From the NCBI GenBank assembly GCA_023415035.1, contig JAEZLX010000089.1, forward strand, positions 1 through 42,530: 42,530 nucleotides of DNA. Reading direction: 5' to 3'. Source of the stretch: Pseudomonadota bacterium. Its GTDB lineage: Bacteria; Pseudomonadota; Gammaproteobacteria; Burkholderiales; Burkholderiaceae_C. Positions 16,632 through 25,157 of the stretch are shown piece after piece. The translations under genes and the position numbers were made by a program. The notes under the pieces were generated by a model, which saw only the letters and a program-made list of their open reading frames with translations, did not search any database and was not told the origin of the DNA. How positions within the stretch are numbered: position 1 is the first letter of the stretch; each line of letters begins with the position of its first letter.

Positions 16632-17843
16632 TCAGAGGCTGGACAGCCCGCGCAGCAGGTCGTCCTGGATGTCTTCGATGTGTTCCAGACCCACCGCCAG
16701 GCGGATGGTGCCCTGGGTGATGCCGGCGGCCTGGCGCTGCTCCTCGCTCAGGCGGCCATGCGAGGTGGACGCCGGATGGCTGATGATGGTCTTGGTGTCA
16801 CCGAGGTTGGTGGCGATGGACAGCAGGCGACAGCTGTCGATGACATGGAACGCCTTGGCGCGCGCGGCCTCGGGCGTGTCGCCCGCCAGCTGGAAGCTCA
16901 GCACACCGCCGCCCAGACCATTCTGCTGGCGCATCGCCAGCTCATGCTGCGGATGGGAAGGCAGACCCGGGTAATAGACGCGCGCCACCTGCGGCTGCGC
17001 CTCCAGCCAGCGGGCCATGGACAGCGCGTTGGCGCACTGGGCCCGCACGCGGATGCCCAGCGTCTCCAGGCCCTTGAGCACCACCCAGGCGTTGAAGGGC
17101 GAGAGCACCATGCCGGCGGTGCGCACCACCGGCGCGAACTTGCCGGACACCAGCTCATGGCTGGCGCACAGTGCACCGGCCATCACACGGCCCTGCCCGT
17201 CGAGGTACTTGGTGCCCGAGTGCATGACGATGTCGGCACCGAGCGACGCCGGCCGCTGCAGGATCGGCGTGGCAAACGCGTTGTCCACGGCCAGCAGGGC
17301 ACCGGCACCGTGGGCGATCTCGGCGAGCGCGGCGATGTCGCACACCTCCGTCAGCGGGTTCGTGGGCGTTTCGGCGAACAGCAGCTTCGTGTTGGGCCGC
17401 ACGGCGTCGCGCCATTCCTGCAGATCAGTCTGCGAGCAGAACGTGGTCTCCACGCCGAATTTGCCGAACTCCTTGGCAAACAGGTTGAGGGTGGAGCCGA
17501 ACATCGAACGAGAAAGCACCACGTGATCACCGGCCCTGAGCAGGCCCATGATCATCAGCAGAATGGCGGCCATGCCGCTGGCCGTGGCGATGGCCGATTC
17601 GGTGCCTTCCAGCGCCGCGAGCCGCTGCTCGAAGCTGGTGACGGTGGGGTTGGACGTGCGGGCATAGGTGTAGCCCTCGCCGGTGGAGAAGCGCTCGGCC
17701 GAGGTCTCGGAGTCGGGCTGCACGAAACCGGTGGTCAGGTACAGCGCCTCGGAGTTCTCGCCGTACTGGCTGCGCTCGATGGCGGTGCGGACGGCCAGCG
17801 TCTCGGGATGCAGGCCGGATGGGAGAGATTGGTTGGCGGTCAT
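16632..17843 (-). CDS. metZ: O-succinylhomoserine sulfhydrylase
   Basis: A 403-residue PLP enzyme of the Cys/Met-metabolism class that makes homocysteine from O-succinylhomoserine and sulfide, the direct sulfhydrylation route to methionine. Seen: YARTSNPTVTSFEQRLAALEG, the cofactor-binding ATASGMAAI, the Asp of VDNAFATPILQ, and the PLP lysine in HSGTKYLDGQGR. Overall resemblance is to MetZ rather than to MetB or MetC, and the purF-metZ pairing is usual in Burkholderiales. It starts 29 bases after the purF stop. Confidence 0.93.
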   Translation of the reverse strand: MTANQSLPSGLHPETLAVRTAIERSQYGENSEALYLTTGFVQPDSETSAERFSTGEGYTYARTSNPTVTSFEQRLAALEGTESAIATASGMAAILLMIMGLLRAGDHVVLSRSMFGSTLNLFAKEFGKFGVETTFCSQTDLQEWRDAVRPNTKLLFAETPTNPLTEVCDIAALAEIAHGAGALLAVDNAFATPILQRPASLGADIVMHSGTKYLDGQGRVMAGALCASHELVSGKFAPVVRTAGMVLSPFNAWVVLKGLETLGIRVRAQCANALSMARWLEAQPQVARVYYPGLPSHPQHELAMRQQNGLGGGVLSFQLAGDTPEAARAKAFHVIDSCRLLSIATNLGDTKTIISHPASTSHGRLSEEQRQAAGITQGTIRLAVGLEHIEDIQDDLLRGLSSL

Positions 17844-17872
17844 GATGTTTCCTTGGCGGCTGCGGTTGTGCC

Positions 17873-19369
17873 TCAGCTCGCGTTGGGCAACGCCAGGCGC
17901 GAAGTGTCTTCCGCGTCTTCGTTGCTTTGGTCTCGCCCCTGGTTGAGGCTGGCAATGTCCTCGGGCGTGATGTCGCCCGTCACGTAGATGCCGTCGAAGC
18001 AGGAAGCGTCGAAACCGGCCAGCGCAGGGTTGAGCGAGCCGATCGTCTGCTTCATCGCGTCCACATCCTGGTAGATGAGCGCGTCGCAGCCGATGAGCTG
18101 GCGCACCTCCTCCACCGAACGTCCATGGGCCACCAGCTCCTGCGGCGTGGGCATGTCGATGCCGTAGACGTTGGGATAGCGCACCGGCGGCGCGGCGCTG
18201 GCCATGTAGACCTTGCGGGCGCCGGCGTCGCGCGCCATCTGGACGATCTCGCGCGAGGTGGTACCGCGCACGATGGAGTCATCCACGAGCAGCACATTGC
18301 GGCCCTTGAACTCGCTGCCGATCACGTTGAGCTTCTGGCGGACCGACTTCTTGCGCACGGCCTGGCCAGGCATGATGAAGGTGCGGCCCACGTAGCGGTT
18401 CTTGACGAAGCCTTCGCGGTACGGGCGGCCGATCAGGTGAGCCAGCTCCATGGCGCTGGGGCGCGAGGATTCGGGAATCGGGATCACCACGTCGATCTCG
18501 CCCGGGGGCACGGTGGAGACCACGCGCTTGGCCAGCGTGGCACCCAGGTTCAGGCGCGCCTGATAGACCGAGATGCCGTCGATCACGGAATCCGGACGGG
18601 CCAGGTACACGTACTCGAAGATGCAGGGGTTGTGGCGCGGGTTTTCGGCGCACTGCTCGGTCTGGATGTTGCCCTCCAGATCGATGAACAGTGCCTCGCC
18701 GGGCTGCACATCGCGGGTGGCCTCGAAGCCGGTACCCTCCAGGGTCACCGATTCGCTGGCCACCATCACGCCACCATCACCACGGCCAAAGCACAGCGGA
18801 CGGATGCCGTACGGGTCGCGGAAGGCCAGCATGCCGTGACCGGCGATCAGCGCCACCACGGCATAGGAGCCCCGCACGCGCCGGTGCACGCCGCGCACGG
18901 CCGCGAACACGTCGGCCGGCTTGAGCGTGAGGCCCCGCGTGACCTTCTCCAGCTCGTGCGCCAGCACGTTGAGCAGCACCTCGGAGTCGCTCTCGGTGTT
19001 GATGTGGCGATGATCCGTCTGGAAAAGCTCCTGCCTGAGCGCCTTGGCGTTGGTGAGGTTGCCGTTGTGCACCATCACGATGCCGAACGGCGCGTTCACG
19101 TAAAAGGGCTGTGCCTCTTCCTCGCTGAAGGCATTGCCCGCCGTGGGATACCGCACCTGCCCCAGGCCCACATTGCCCGGCAGTGCGCGCATGTTGCGCG
19201 TGCGGAACACGTCGCGCACCATGCCCTTGGCCTTGTGCATGAAAAACTTGCGACCCTGCTGGGTCACGATGCCCGCCGCATCCTGCCCGCGGTGCTGCAA
19301 CAGCAGCAGCGCGTCATAGATCAATTGGTTGACGGGCGCGTGGCTGACCACGCCCACGATTCCACACAT
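17873..19369 (-). CDS. purF: Amidophosphoribosyltransferase
   Basis: A 498-residue first enzyme of purine synthesis, making 5-phosphoribosylamine from PRPP and glutamine. The N-terminal Ntn glutaminase starts MCGIVGVV, with Cys2 as nucleophile after Met removal, then LLLQHRGQDAAGI and YPTAGNAFSEEEAQPF. The phosphoribosyltransferase domain carries the PRPP loop NVLLVDDSIVRGTT. Length is close to E. coli PurF. It lies 51 bases after cvpA, as in many proteobacteria, and is followed by metZ. Confidence 0.97.
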   Translation of the reverse strand: MCGIVGVVSHAPVNQLIYDALLLLQHRGQDAAGIVTQQGRKFFMHKAKGMVRDVFRTRNMRALPGNVGLGQVRYPTAGNAFSEEEAQPFYVNAPFGIVMVHNGNLTNAKALRQELFQTDHRHINTESDSEVLLNVLAHELEKVTRGLTLKPADVFAAVRGVHRRVRGSYAVVALIAGHGMLAFRDPYGIRPLCFGRGDGGVMVASESVTLEGTGFEATRDVQPGEALFIDLEGNIQTEQCAENPRHNPCIFEYVYLARPDSVIDGISVYQARLNLGATLAKRVVSTVPPGEIDVVIPIPESSRPSAMELAHLIGRPYREGFVKNRYVGRTFIMPGQAVRKKSVRQKLNVIGSEFKGRNVLLVDDSIVRGTTSREIVQMARDAGARKVYMASAAPPVRYPNVYGIDMPTPQELVAHGRSVEEVRQLIGCDALIYQDVDAMKQTIGSLNPALAGFDASCFDGIYVTGDITPEDIASLNQGRDQSNEDAEDTSRLALPNAS

Positions 19370-19420
19370 GTTCAGACCTCTGTTAGAAAAACCGACAACG
19401 ATTCCGACAAAACGGCAACA

Positions 19421-19909
19421 TCAGGGCAGGTAGCGCGCCAGTTCCTCCGGCAGCAGCGGGCGCAGTTCGTGCACCGTGCCTTCGAGCACCTGCGCCACCA
19501 CCGACCCGCGCCAGAGCGCATCCGAGCGCATGGGCGTGAGGCCGACGACGACACTCAGCGCCAGCAGGATCAGCACGCCACGCAACAGGCCGAACACGCC
19601 CCCGAGCACCCGGTCGATGGGCCTCAGTCCCACCGATGTCACCAGTTTCTTGACCAGCCAGGCCAGCAGCCCGCCCAAAAAGGCGACGCCGATGAACACC
19701 AGCACGAAACCCACTGCCAGGCGCAGCGGGTCGGAGAGGCTGTCCAGTGGCAGCTTCTGCGCCACCGGCCAGCCCAGCATCTGCGCCACCAGGAAGGCGG
19801 CCACCCATGCCCCCACCGACAGCACCTCGTAGACGAGGCCCCGCCACATGCCGACCACGATCGACAGCAGCAGCAGGCCCAGCAACAGCCAGTCGAGCCA
19901 CGACATCAC
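19421..19909 (-). CDS. cvpA: CvpA family membrane protein
   Basis: A 162-residue inner-membrane protein with four predicted helices, the first being LDWLLLGLLLLSIVVGMWRGLV, and the conserved RGLVYEVLSV turn and GLRPIDRVLGGVFGLLRGV segment of the CvpA family. E. coli CvpA was named for colicin V production and is linked to envelope homeostasis; its molecular job is not settled. Position just before purF is the classic one. Either of two adjacent ATG codons (19909 or 19906) may be used. Confidence 0.93.
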   Translation of the reverse strand: MMSWLDWLLLGLLLLSIVVGMWRGLVYEVLSVGAWVAAFLVAQMLGWPVAQKLPLDSLSDPLRLAVGFVLVFIGVAFLGGLLAWLVKKLVTSVGLRPIDRVLGGVFGLLRGVLILLALSVVVGLTPMRSDALWRGSVVAQVLEGTVHELRPLLPEELARYLP

Positions 19910-19940
19910 CCAGGCCTCTTGCAGATACCGGCAATATGCG

Positions 19941-20639
19941 TCACAGCGTCAGGATGGCCGCGGGCAGCCCCAGTTCCTTGGCCCGCGCGGCTGCCTTTTC
20001 GGCATCGGCGCGCGAAGTGAATGGCCCCAGGCGCACCCGGATCCGTGTGCCCTCGGCCGTTTTGGCTTCATGGGTATAGGTCTTGAGCCCCGCACGCTCC
20101 AGCTTGAGCCGCACCTCGCGGGCCCGCTGGGCCTCCGCGAAGGCACCCACCTGCACGATCAGCCGCGCCTGGCCCTCTTCCGCCTTCTTGGCGGCTTCCG
20201 ACGAACCGGACGTCGCCGGTGCCGGCGCGTCGGGCGCCTTGGCGGCCGTCTGGGGCTTGGGCACAGGTGCAGGCGTCGGCGCTGGCGCGGGAGGTGCCGC
20301 AATCACCGGCGCCGGCTTGGGCACCTCTTCCGCACCGGATGCAACCAGGGTTTCCTTCTCATCCAGCGCCTCGCTCACCGGCACCGGGTCCGAATCGACG
20401 GCCACCGGCGACCTGGGAGCAGGCAGTGCCGGCCCGTTGCGCGCCGGAATGTCGATCGACACGTCGGCCGTCAGCGGCCTGGGCGCGGTATCGAACAGAA
20501 GGGGAAAGCCCACCACACCGATCAGCACCAGCACGCTGGCACCGATCAGGCGATGCCGGGCGCGCCGCCGCAGCGTCTCAATGCTGGGAGCCGCAGAGGC
20601 CGATGCCGACCCCTTGGATGCAGAACGGGACTTGAACAT
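19941..20639 (-). CDS. SPOR-domain protein (DedD/FtsN-like)
   Basis: A 232-residue bitopic inner-membrane protein. A short cytoplasmic N-terminus is followed by one helix (LIGASVLVLIGVVGFPLLF, about residues 32-50), a long proline/alanine-rich periplasmic linker, and a C-terminal SPOR domain (about residues 158-232: RLIVQVGAFAEAQRAREVRL to the final ILTL). SPOR domains bind denuded glycan strands at the division septum, so it probably takes part in cell division like DedD. The ATG at 20639 was preferred to 20657 because it gives a compact N-terminus. It sits between folC and cvpA, the normal place of dedD. Confidence 0.92.
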   Translation of the reverse strand: MFKSRSASKGSASASAAPSIETLRRRARHRLIGASVLVLIGVVGFPLLFDTAPRPLTADVSIDIPARNGPALPAPRSPVAVDSDPVPVSEALDEKETLVASGAEEVPKPAPVIAAPPAPAPTPAPVPKPQTAAKAPDAPAPATSGSSEAAKKAEEGQARLIVQVGAFAEAQRAREVRLKLERAGLKTYTHEAKTAEGTRIRVRLGPFTSRADAEKAAARAKELGLPAAILTL

Positions 20640-20706
20640 GCGGGTGTGCCGGTCCACCGCGGGCCGCGCCGGTCACCTGGCTCAGCCCACGCGGCATCGG
20701 CCGGGA

Positions 20707-22062
20707 TCAGGCACCCAGGTGTTTCGCCGCCAGCCGGGGGATGCCGCTGTGCAACACGCCGCCCACGGTGAAGAAGGATCCAAAGACCACGATTCTATCA
20801 GCGGGGTCGGCTTCAGCCACCGCCGCCTCCAGAGCAGCCATGGGGTCGGCATGGCAACCGGCGATCCGCCCGCGGCCCAGCACGCCACCCTCAAGCATGA
20901 CCCGCAGGTCCGCAGCCGAGGACGCACGGGGCGTGGGCAGATCGGTCAGGTGCCAGACGTCGACGAGCGGCGCGACGCGCTGCAGCATCGCCGGCAGGTC
21001 CTTGTCGGCCATGGCACCGAAAACGGCGTGCGTCGTCGGATAAAAGCCCATGGCGTCCAGGTTCTCGGCCAGCGCTGCGACCGAGTGCGGGTTGTGCGCA
21101 ACGTCCAGCACCAGCGTCGGCTGCCCGGGCACGATCTGGAAACGCCCCGGCAGTTCCACCAGCGCCAGCCCGTTGCGGATGGCTTGCGCGGTCACCGGCA
21201 ACCGGTCCCGCAACGCCTCGACCGCCGCCAGCACGCCGGAGGCGTTGACCAGCTGGTTGGCGCCACGCAGCCCGGGATACGACAGTCCGCTGTAACGGCG
21301 CCCGCCGTGCGACGGGTGCATGGCCCAGCCCCACTGCTGCTTGTCGCCCGCGAAGTGGAAGTCGGCGCCGATGCGCCACAGCTTCGCCCCGATCCCGGCC
21401 GCATGGTCCAGCACGCTTTTCGGCACTGCGGGATCGCTGACGATGGCCGGCCGCCCCGGCCGCATGATCCCGGCCTTCTCGAAGCCGATGCTTTCGCGAT
21501 CATTGCCCAGAATCGCCACGTGATCGAGCGCGATGCTGGTGATCAGCGCGCAGTCGGTATCGATGATGTTGACGGCATCAAGCCGCCCGCCCAGACCCAC
21601 CTCGAGGATCACCACATCCAGGCCGGCGCGTGAGAGCGTGCGCAGGATCGCCAGGGTCGTGAACTCGAAATAGCTCAGGCTGATCTCGCCGGCGCCAGCG
21701 TCGCCGCTCTGGCCCAGGCGCGCGGCCTCGACCTCGGCAAAGGCCGGCAGCAGCTCGGCCGCCTCGACCGGCGCGCGGTGGATGCGACAGCGCTCCTCGA
21801 AATGAACCAGGTGCGGCGAAGTATAAAGTCCCGTGCGGTAACCCGCCTCGTCGTAGATGGCCTCCAGCATGGCGCAGGTCGAGCCCTTGCCGTTGGTGCC
21901 GGCCACGGTGATCACCGGACAGTCAAAGCGCAGGCCCATGCGCCGGGCCACACGCTGCACGCGATCCAGCCCCATGTCGATGGTGACCGGGTGCAGGCGC
22001 TCGCAATGATCCAGCCACTCGGCAAGCGTGCCGGGCTGGGCGGACGGGAGATTCGGTTGCAT
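20707..22062 (-). CDS. folC: Bifunctional folylpolyglutamate/dihydrofolate synthase
   Basis: A 451-residue Mur-ligase-fold enzyme that adds L-glutamate to dihydropteroate and extends the glutamate tail of folates. The ATP P-loop is VITVAGTNGKGSTCAMLEAI. The GLYTSPHLVHFEERCRI and EVGLGGRLDAVNII segments are the folate- and metal-binding signatures, and LDVAHNPHSVAAL marks the C-terminal domain. The ATG at 22062 was chosen over 22083 since that upstream codon leaves little room for the divergent promoter of the Spx-like gene, whose start lies 56 bases away. It heads the run folC, SPOR, cvpA, purF, metZ, gltX. Confidence 0.95.
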   Translation of the reverse strand: MQPNLPSAQPGTLAEWLDHCERLHPVTIDMGLDRVQRVARRMGLRFDCPVITVAGTNGKGSTCAMLEAIYDEAGYRTGLYTSPHLVHFEERCRIHRAPVEAAELLPAFAEVEAARLGQSGDAGAGEISLSYFEFTTLAILRTLSRAGLDVVILEVGLGGRLDAVNIIDTDCALITSIALDHVAILGNDRESIGFEKAGIMRPGRPAIVSDPAVPKSVLDHAAGIGAKLWRIGADFHFAGDKQQWGWAMHPSHGGRRYSGLSYPGLRGANQLVNASGVLAAVEALRDRLPVTAQAIRNGLALVELPGRFQIVPGQPTLVLDVAHNPHSVAALAENLDAMGFYPTTHAVFGAMADKDLPAMLQRVAPLVDVWHLTDLPTPRASSAADLRVMLEGGVLGRGRIAGCHADPMAALEAAVAEADPADRIVVFGSFFTVGGVLHSGIPRLAAKHLGA

Positions 22063-22118
22063 CCCCGGATTGTCCCACCGCACCGGCAGGCCTCGCAGCC
22101 ATGCGGGACAATTGCCCC

Positions 22119-22475
22119 ATGATCACGCTCTACGGCATCCCCAACTGCGACACCGTCAAGAAGGCCCGCACCTGGCTGAACAGCCACGGCATCGAATACC
22201 GCTTTCATGATTTCAAGAAGGACGGCGTGCCCGCCAATGAACTGACCCGCTGGCTCGACGCCCTGGGCTGGGAAGCCGTCATCAACCGCCGTGGCACGAC
22301 CTGGCGCGGCCTCGACGAGGCCACCAGGACGGCTGTCACCGGCCCGGACACGGCCCGCGATGTCGCCCTGGCCCACCCGTCCGTCATCAAGCGGCCGATC
22401 GTGGACTGGGACGCGGCGCATGGCGGCGGCATCACCGCCGGGTTCGACGCCGCCGCCTGGGAAAGGCGCCGCTGA
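22119..22475 (+). CDS. Spx/MgsR-type ArsC-like protein (YffB family)
   Basis: A 118-residue thioredoxin-fold protein of the ArsC family. The N-terminus ITLYGIPNCDTVKKARTWL carries a single active-site cysteine followed by Asp-Thr, and the cis-proline loop is SVIKRPIVDW. This matches the YffB branch, which resembles arsenate reductase and binds glutathione weakly but is not a proven arsenate reductase. No ars genes are near. The ATG at 22119 is the usual YffB start; the frame stays open to 22101. It is divergent from folC. Confidence 0.9.
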   Translation: MITLYGIPNCDTVKKARTWLNSHGIEYRFHDFKKDGVPANELTRWLDALGWEAVINRRGTTWRGLDEATRTAVTGPDTARDVALAHPSVIKRPIVDWDAAHGGGITAGFDAAAWERRR

Positions 22476-22569
22476 ACAAGGCCACGGCATCATCCCGCGG
22501 CCTAAAATGCCGGTTTTGTCCTCTTGTCCCGCACCTGCGGAGCAGATCGCCCTTTCCACCCGGACCATC

Positions 22570-22887
22570 ATGACCACTTCCCGCATCGACGGCGTATCCG
22601 TCACCACCCAGGCCAATGTCTATTTCGACGGCAAATGCGTCAGCCACAACCTGACGCAACCTGACGGAACCCGCCTGTCGGTGGGCGTGGTGCTGCCCGC
22701 CGCGCTGACCTTCAACACCGGCGCGCCGGAAATCATGGAATGCGTGGCCGGCGGCTGCGAATACCGTCTGGCGGGCACGGACACCTGGCTCAAGGCCGGC
22801 CCCGGCGACAAGTTCAGCGTGCCGGGCAACAGCAGCTTCGACATCCGCGTGGACGAGGCCTTCCACTACATCTGCCACTACGGCTGA
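22570..22887 (+). CDS. ppnP: Pyrimidine/purine nucleoside phosphorylase
   Basis: A 105-residue single-domain cupin of the PpnP (formerly YaiE/DUF1255) family, which phosphorolyses several nucleosides to a base and ribose-1-phosphate. Seen: NVYFDGKCVSHNL, the LSVGVVLPAALTFNT strand, EIMECVAGGCEYRL and the C-terminal FHYICHYG, all typical of the family, at its normal length. It lies 31 bases before argG and is probably cotranscribed with it. Confidence 0.93.
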   Translation: MTTSRIDGVSVTTQANVYFDGKCVSHNLTQPDGTRLSVGVVLPAALTFNTGAPEIMECVAGGCEYRLAGTDTWLKAGPGDKFSVPGNSSFDIRVDEAFHYICHYG

Positions 22888-22918
22888 TCCCCCTCACACA
22901 TCGCACTGAACTGACGCC

Positions 22919-24256
22919 ATGAGCAACATCCTGCAAAGCCTGCCCAAGGGGCAAAAGGTCGGCATCGCCTTCTCGGGCGGTCTGGACACGTCCGCCGCAC
23001 TGCTGTGGATGAAGAAAAAGGGCGCCCTGCCCTACGCCTACACCGCCAACCTCGGCCAGCCGGACGAGTCCGACTACGACGAGATCCCGCGCAAGGCGAT
23101 GAGTTACGGCGCCGAGAACGCGCGCCTGATCGACTGCCGCCTGCAGCTGGCGCACGAGGGCATCGCGGCCATCCAGGCCGGTGCCTTCCACATCAGCACC
23201 GGCGGCATCACCTACTTCAACACCACGCCACTGGGCCGCGCCGTCACCGGCACCATGCTGGTGGCCGCCATGAAGGAAGACGACGTCCACATCTGGGGCG
23301 ACGGCTCGACCTTCAAGGGCAACGACATCGAGCGCTTCTACCGCTACGGCCTGCTGACCAACCCCTCGCTCAAGATCTACAAACCCTGGCTGGACCAGAC
23401 CTTCATCGACGAGCTGGGCGGCCGCAAGGAGATGAGCGAATTCCTCATCGCCAACGGCTTCGACTACAAGATGAGCGTGGAGAAGGCCTACTCGACCGAC
23501 TCCAACATGCTCGGCGCCACGCACGAGGCCAAGGACCTGGAGCACCTGGACTCCGGCATCCGCATCGTCAATCCCATCATGGGCGTGGCGTTCTGGAAGC
23601 CCGAGGTCGAGGTCAAGGCCGAGGAAGTGACCGTGCGCTTCGAGGAGGGCCAGCCCGTGGCCATCAACGGCCAGACCTTCGCCAGCCCGGTGGAGATGTT
23701 CCTCAAGGCCAACGAGATCGGCGGCCGCCACGGTCTGGGCATGAGCGACCAGATCGAGAACCGCATCATCGAGGCCAAGAGCCGCGGCATCTACGAGGCC
23801 CCGGGCATGGCGCTGCTGCACATCGCCTACGAGCGTCTGGTCACCGGCATCCACAACGAGGACACCATCGAGCAGTACCGCATCAACGGCCTGCGTCTGG
23901 GCCGCCTGCTCTACCAGGGCCGCTGGTTCGATCCGCAGGCCATCATGCTGCGCGAAACGGCCCAGCGCTGGGTGGCGCGCGCCGTCACCGGCGAAGTGAC
24001 ACTGGAGCTGCGCCGCGGCAACGACTACTCGATTCTCAACACCGAGTCGCCCAACCTGACCTATGCGCCCGAGCGCCTGTCGATGGAAAAGGTGGAAGAC
24101 GCGCCCTTCTCGCCGGCCGACCGCATCGGCCAGCTGACCATGCGCAACCTGGACATCGTCGACACCCGCGCCAAGCTGGGCGTCTACGCCCACGCCGGCC
24201 TGCTCTCGCTGGGCGGCAACGCGGCGCTGGCACAGCTGGAAGGCTCGAAGAAGTAA
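22919..24256 (+). CDS. argG: Argininosuccinate synthase
   Basis: A 445-residue enzyme joining citrulline and aspartate with ATP in arginine synthesis. The ATP-pyrophosphatase loop is IAFSGGLDTSAALLWM. The citrulline/aspartate-binding region includes TGGITYFNTTPLGRAVTG, and WGDGSTFKGNDIERFYRYG is characteristic. Length and sequence match the longer E. coli type (447 residues) rather than the shorter bacterial type of about 400 residues. A strong terminator follows 35 bases after the stop. Confidence 0.97.
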   Translation: MSNILQSLPKGQKVGIAFSGGLDTSAALLWMKKKGALPYAYTANLGQPDESDYDEIPRKAMSYGAENARLIDCRLQLAHEGIAAIQAGAFHISTGGITYFNTTPLGRAVTGTMLVAAMKEDDVHIWGDGSTFKGNDIERFYRYGLLTNPSLKIYKPWLDQTFIDELGGRKEMSEFLIANGFDYKMSVEKAYSTDSNMLGATHEAKDLEHLDSGIRIVNPIMGVAFWKPEVEVKAEEVTVRFEEGQPVAINGQTFASPVEMFLKANEIGGRHGLGMSDQIENRIIEAKSRGIYEAPGMALLHIAYERLVTGIHNEDTIEQYRINGLRLGRLLYQGRWFDPQAIMLRETAQRWVARAVTGEVTLELRRGNDYSILNTESPNLTYAPERLSMEKVEDAPFSPADRIGQLTMRNLDIVDTRAKLGVYAHAGLLSLGGNAALAQLEGSKK

Positions 24257-24291
24257 GCCCCCGCGGCGCGCTCGCGCCGCCCGCTGACGCC

Positions 24292-24330
24292 AAAAACCGC
24301 CCTCGCCTCCTTGGCGTCGGGCGGTTTTTT
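24292..24330 (+). terminator. Intrinsic terminator of argG
   Basis: An 11-bp stem (arms 24292-24302 and 24319-24329) whose 16-base loop can itself pair (CGCC with GGCG), followed by a T run to 24330. The A run on the left arm makes it also usable for transcription arriving on the minus strand from yhhQ, whose stop is at 24407. Confidence 0.9.
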
Positions 24331-24406
24331 CATGCCCTCATCGGCGTCGATGACGGACGGGCGCGACGTCCGTGAACGCGGCGAAACCGGCGACAGGCCG
24401 GCGCGC

Positions 24407-25072
24407 TCAGGCCGCCGCCGGGGCCGGACCGACGCGCATGTAGCGCACGATGGCCGCCAGCGCCACACCATAGGCGGGCACGAACAGCAGCAGGCTCACG
24501 ATGAGCTTGATGACGTAGTCGACCGTGGCGATCTCGACCCAGTTGGCGGCCATGAAGGGGTCGGAGCTGCGCCAGAAGGCCACGGAGAAGAAAACCACCG
24601 TGTCGAGCGCCTGGCCAAACACCATCGAGACCGAGGGAGCGAGCCACCAGCGCGCGCTGCGCTGGCGGATGCGGTCGAACACCTGGATGTCGAGCAGCTG
24701 GCCCAGCGCATAGGCGGCAAAGCTGGCCACGGCGATGCGGAAGACGAAGGTGTTGAACTCGCCCAGCGCCGACCAGCCATTGAAGCCGCCTTCCTGGAAC
24801 AGCACGCCCACCACGTAGGACGCCAGCAGCGCCGGCAGCATCGCACGCGTGATGACGCGCCGCGCCGAGGCCTTGCCGATCAGCCGGACGGTCAGGTCGG
24901 TGGCCAGGAAGATGAACGGAAAACTGAAGGCGCCCCAGGTGCTGTGGAAGCCGAACAGGTCGATCGGCAGTTGCACAAGGTAATTGCTGGCGATGACGAT
25001 GGCGATATGGAACGCCACCAGCAGGGAGAGGTAGAAAGGCACGCGCGAGGGCGGCGCCATCATGGCAGGCAT
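24407..25072 (-). CDS. yhhQ: Queuosine precursor transporter (YhhQ/COG1738)
   Basis: A 221-residue inner-membrane protein with six to seven helices that imports the queuosine precursors preQ0/preQ1. Family signatures seen: IVIASNYLVQLPIDLFG, FPFIFLATDLTVRLIGKASARRVI, the conserved NTFVFRIAVASFAAY, and a polar helix SMVFGQALDTVVFFSVAF. The ATG at 25072 is preceded by GGA at 5 bases. That ribosome site lies inside a structure resembling a preQ1-I riboswitch, so expression should fall when preQ1 is plentiful. The gene stands alone, with argG's terminator on one side and murB upstream. Confidence 0.95.
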   Translation of the reverse strand: MPAMMAPPSRVPFYLSLLVAFHIAIVIASNYLVQLPIDLFGFHSTWGAFSFPFIFLATDLTVRLIGKASARRVITRAMLPALLASYVVGVLFQEGGFNGWSALGEFNTFVFRIAVASFAAYALGQLLDIQVFDRIRQRSARWWLAPSVSMVFGQALDTVVFFSVAFWRSSDPFMAANWVEIATVDYVIKLIVSLLLFVPAYGVALAAIVRYMRVGPAPAAA

Positions 25073-25077
25073 AGGAA

Positions 25078-25110
25078 TCCTTTTTGATGAATGGGGGCGA
25101 GGGAACCCAT
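25078..25110 (-). promoter_or_regulatory. preQ1-I riboswitch candidate upstream of yhhQ
   Basis: Numbering the minus-strand RNA from 25110 as base 1: stem P1 is AUGGG (1-5) with CCCAU (16-20). The 10-base loop starts UUC and ends with C15. The tail is A-rich (AAAAA, 26-30), then GGA (31-33) can pair with UCC (7-9) as the pseudoknot P2. The ligand-contact bases of the T. tengcongensis preQ1-I aptamer (U6, C15, A29) are U, C and A here, with the same P1 and loop lengths. GGA is the Shine-Dalgarno of yhhQ, so ligand binding should block translation. A likely -10 box TACAAT lies at 25148-25143. Found by eye; no covariance model was run. Confidence 0.75.
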
Positions 25111-25157
25111 GGGTCGGCAGAACTGCCGAAGCGAAACCTTCGATTGTAGCGCCGGCC

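Noticed and set aside
22119..22475. Arsenate reductase (ArsC)
   Set aside because: The protein has the single-Cys YffB/Spx pattern and no ars neighbours, so I did not assign arsenate reduction.
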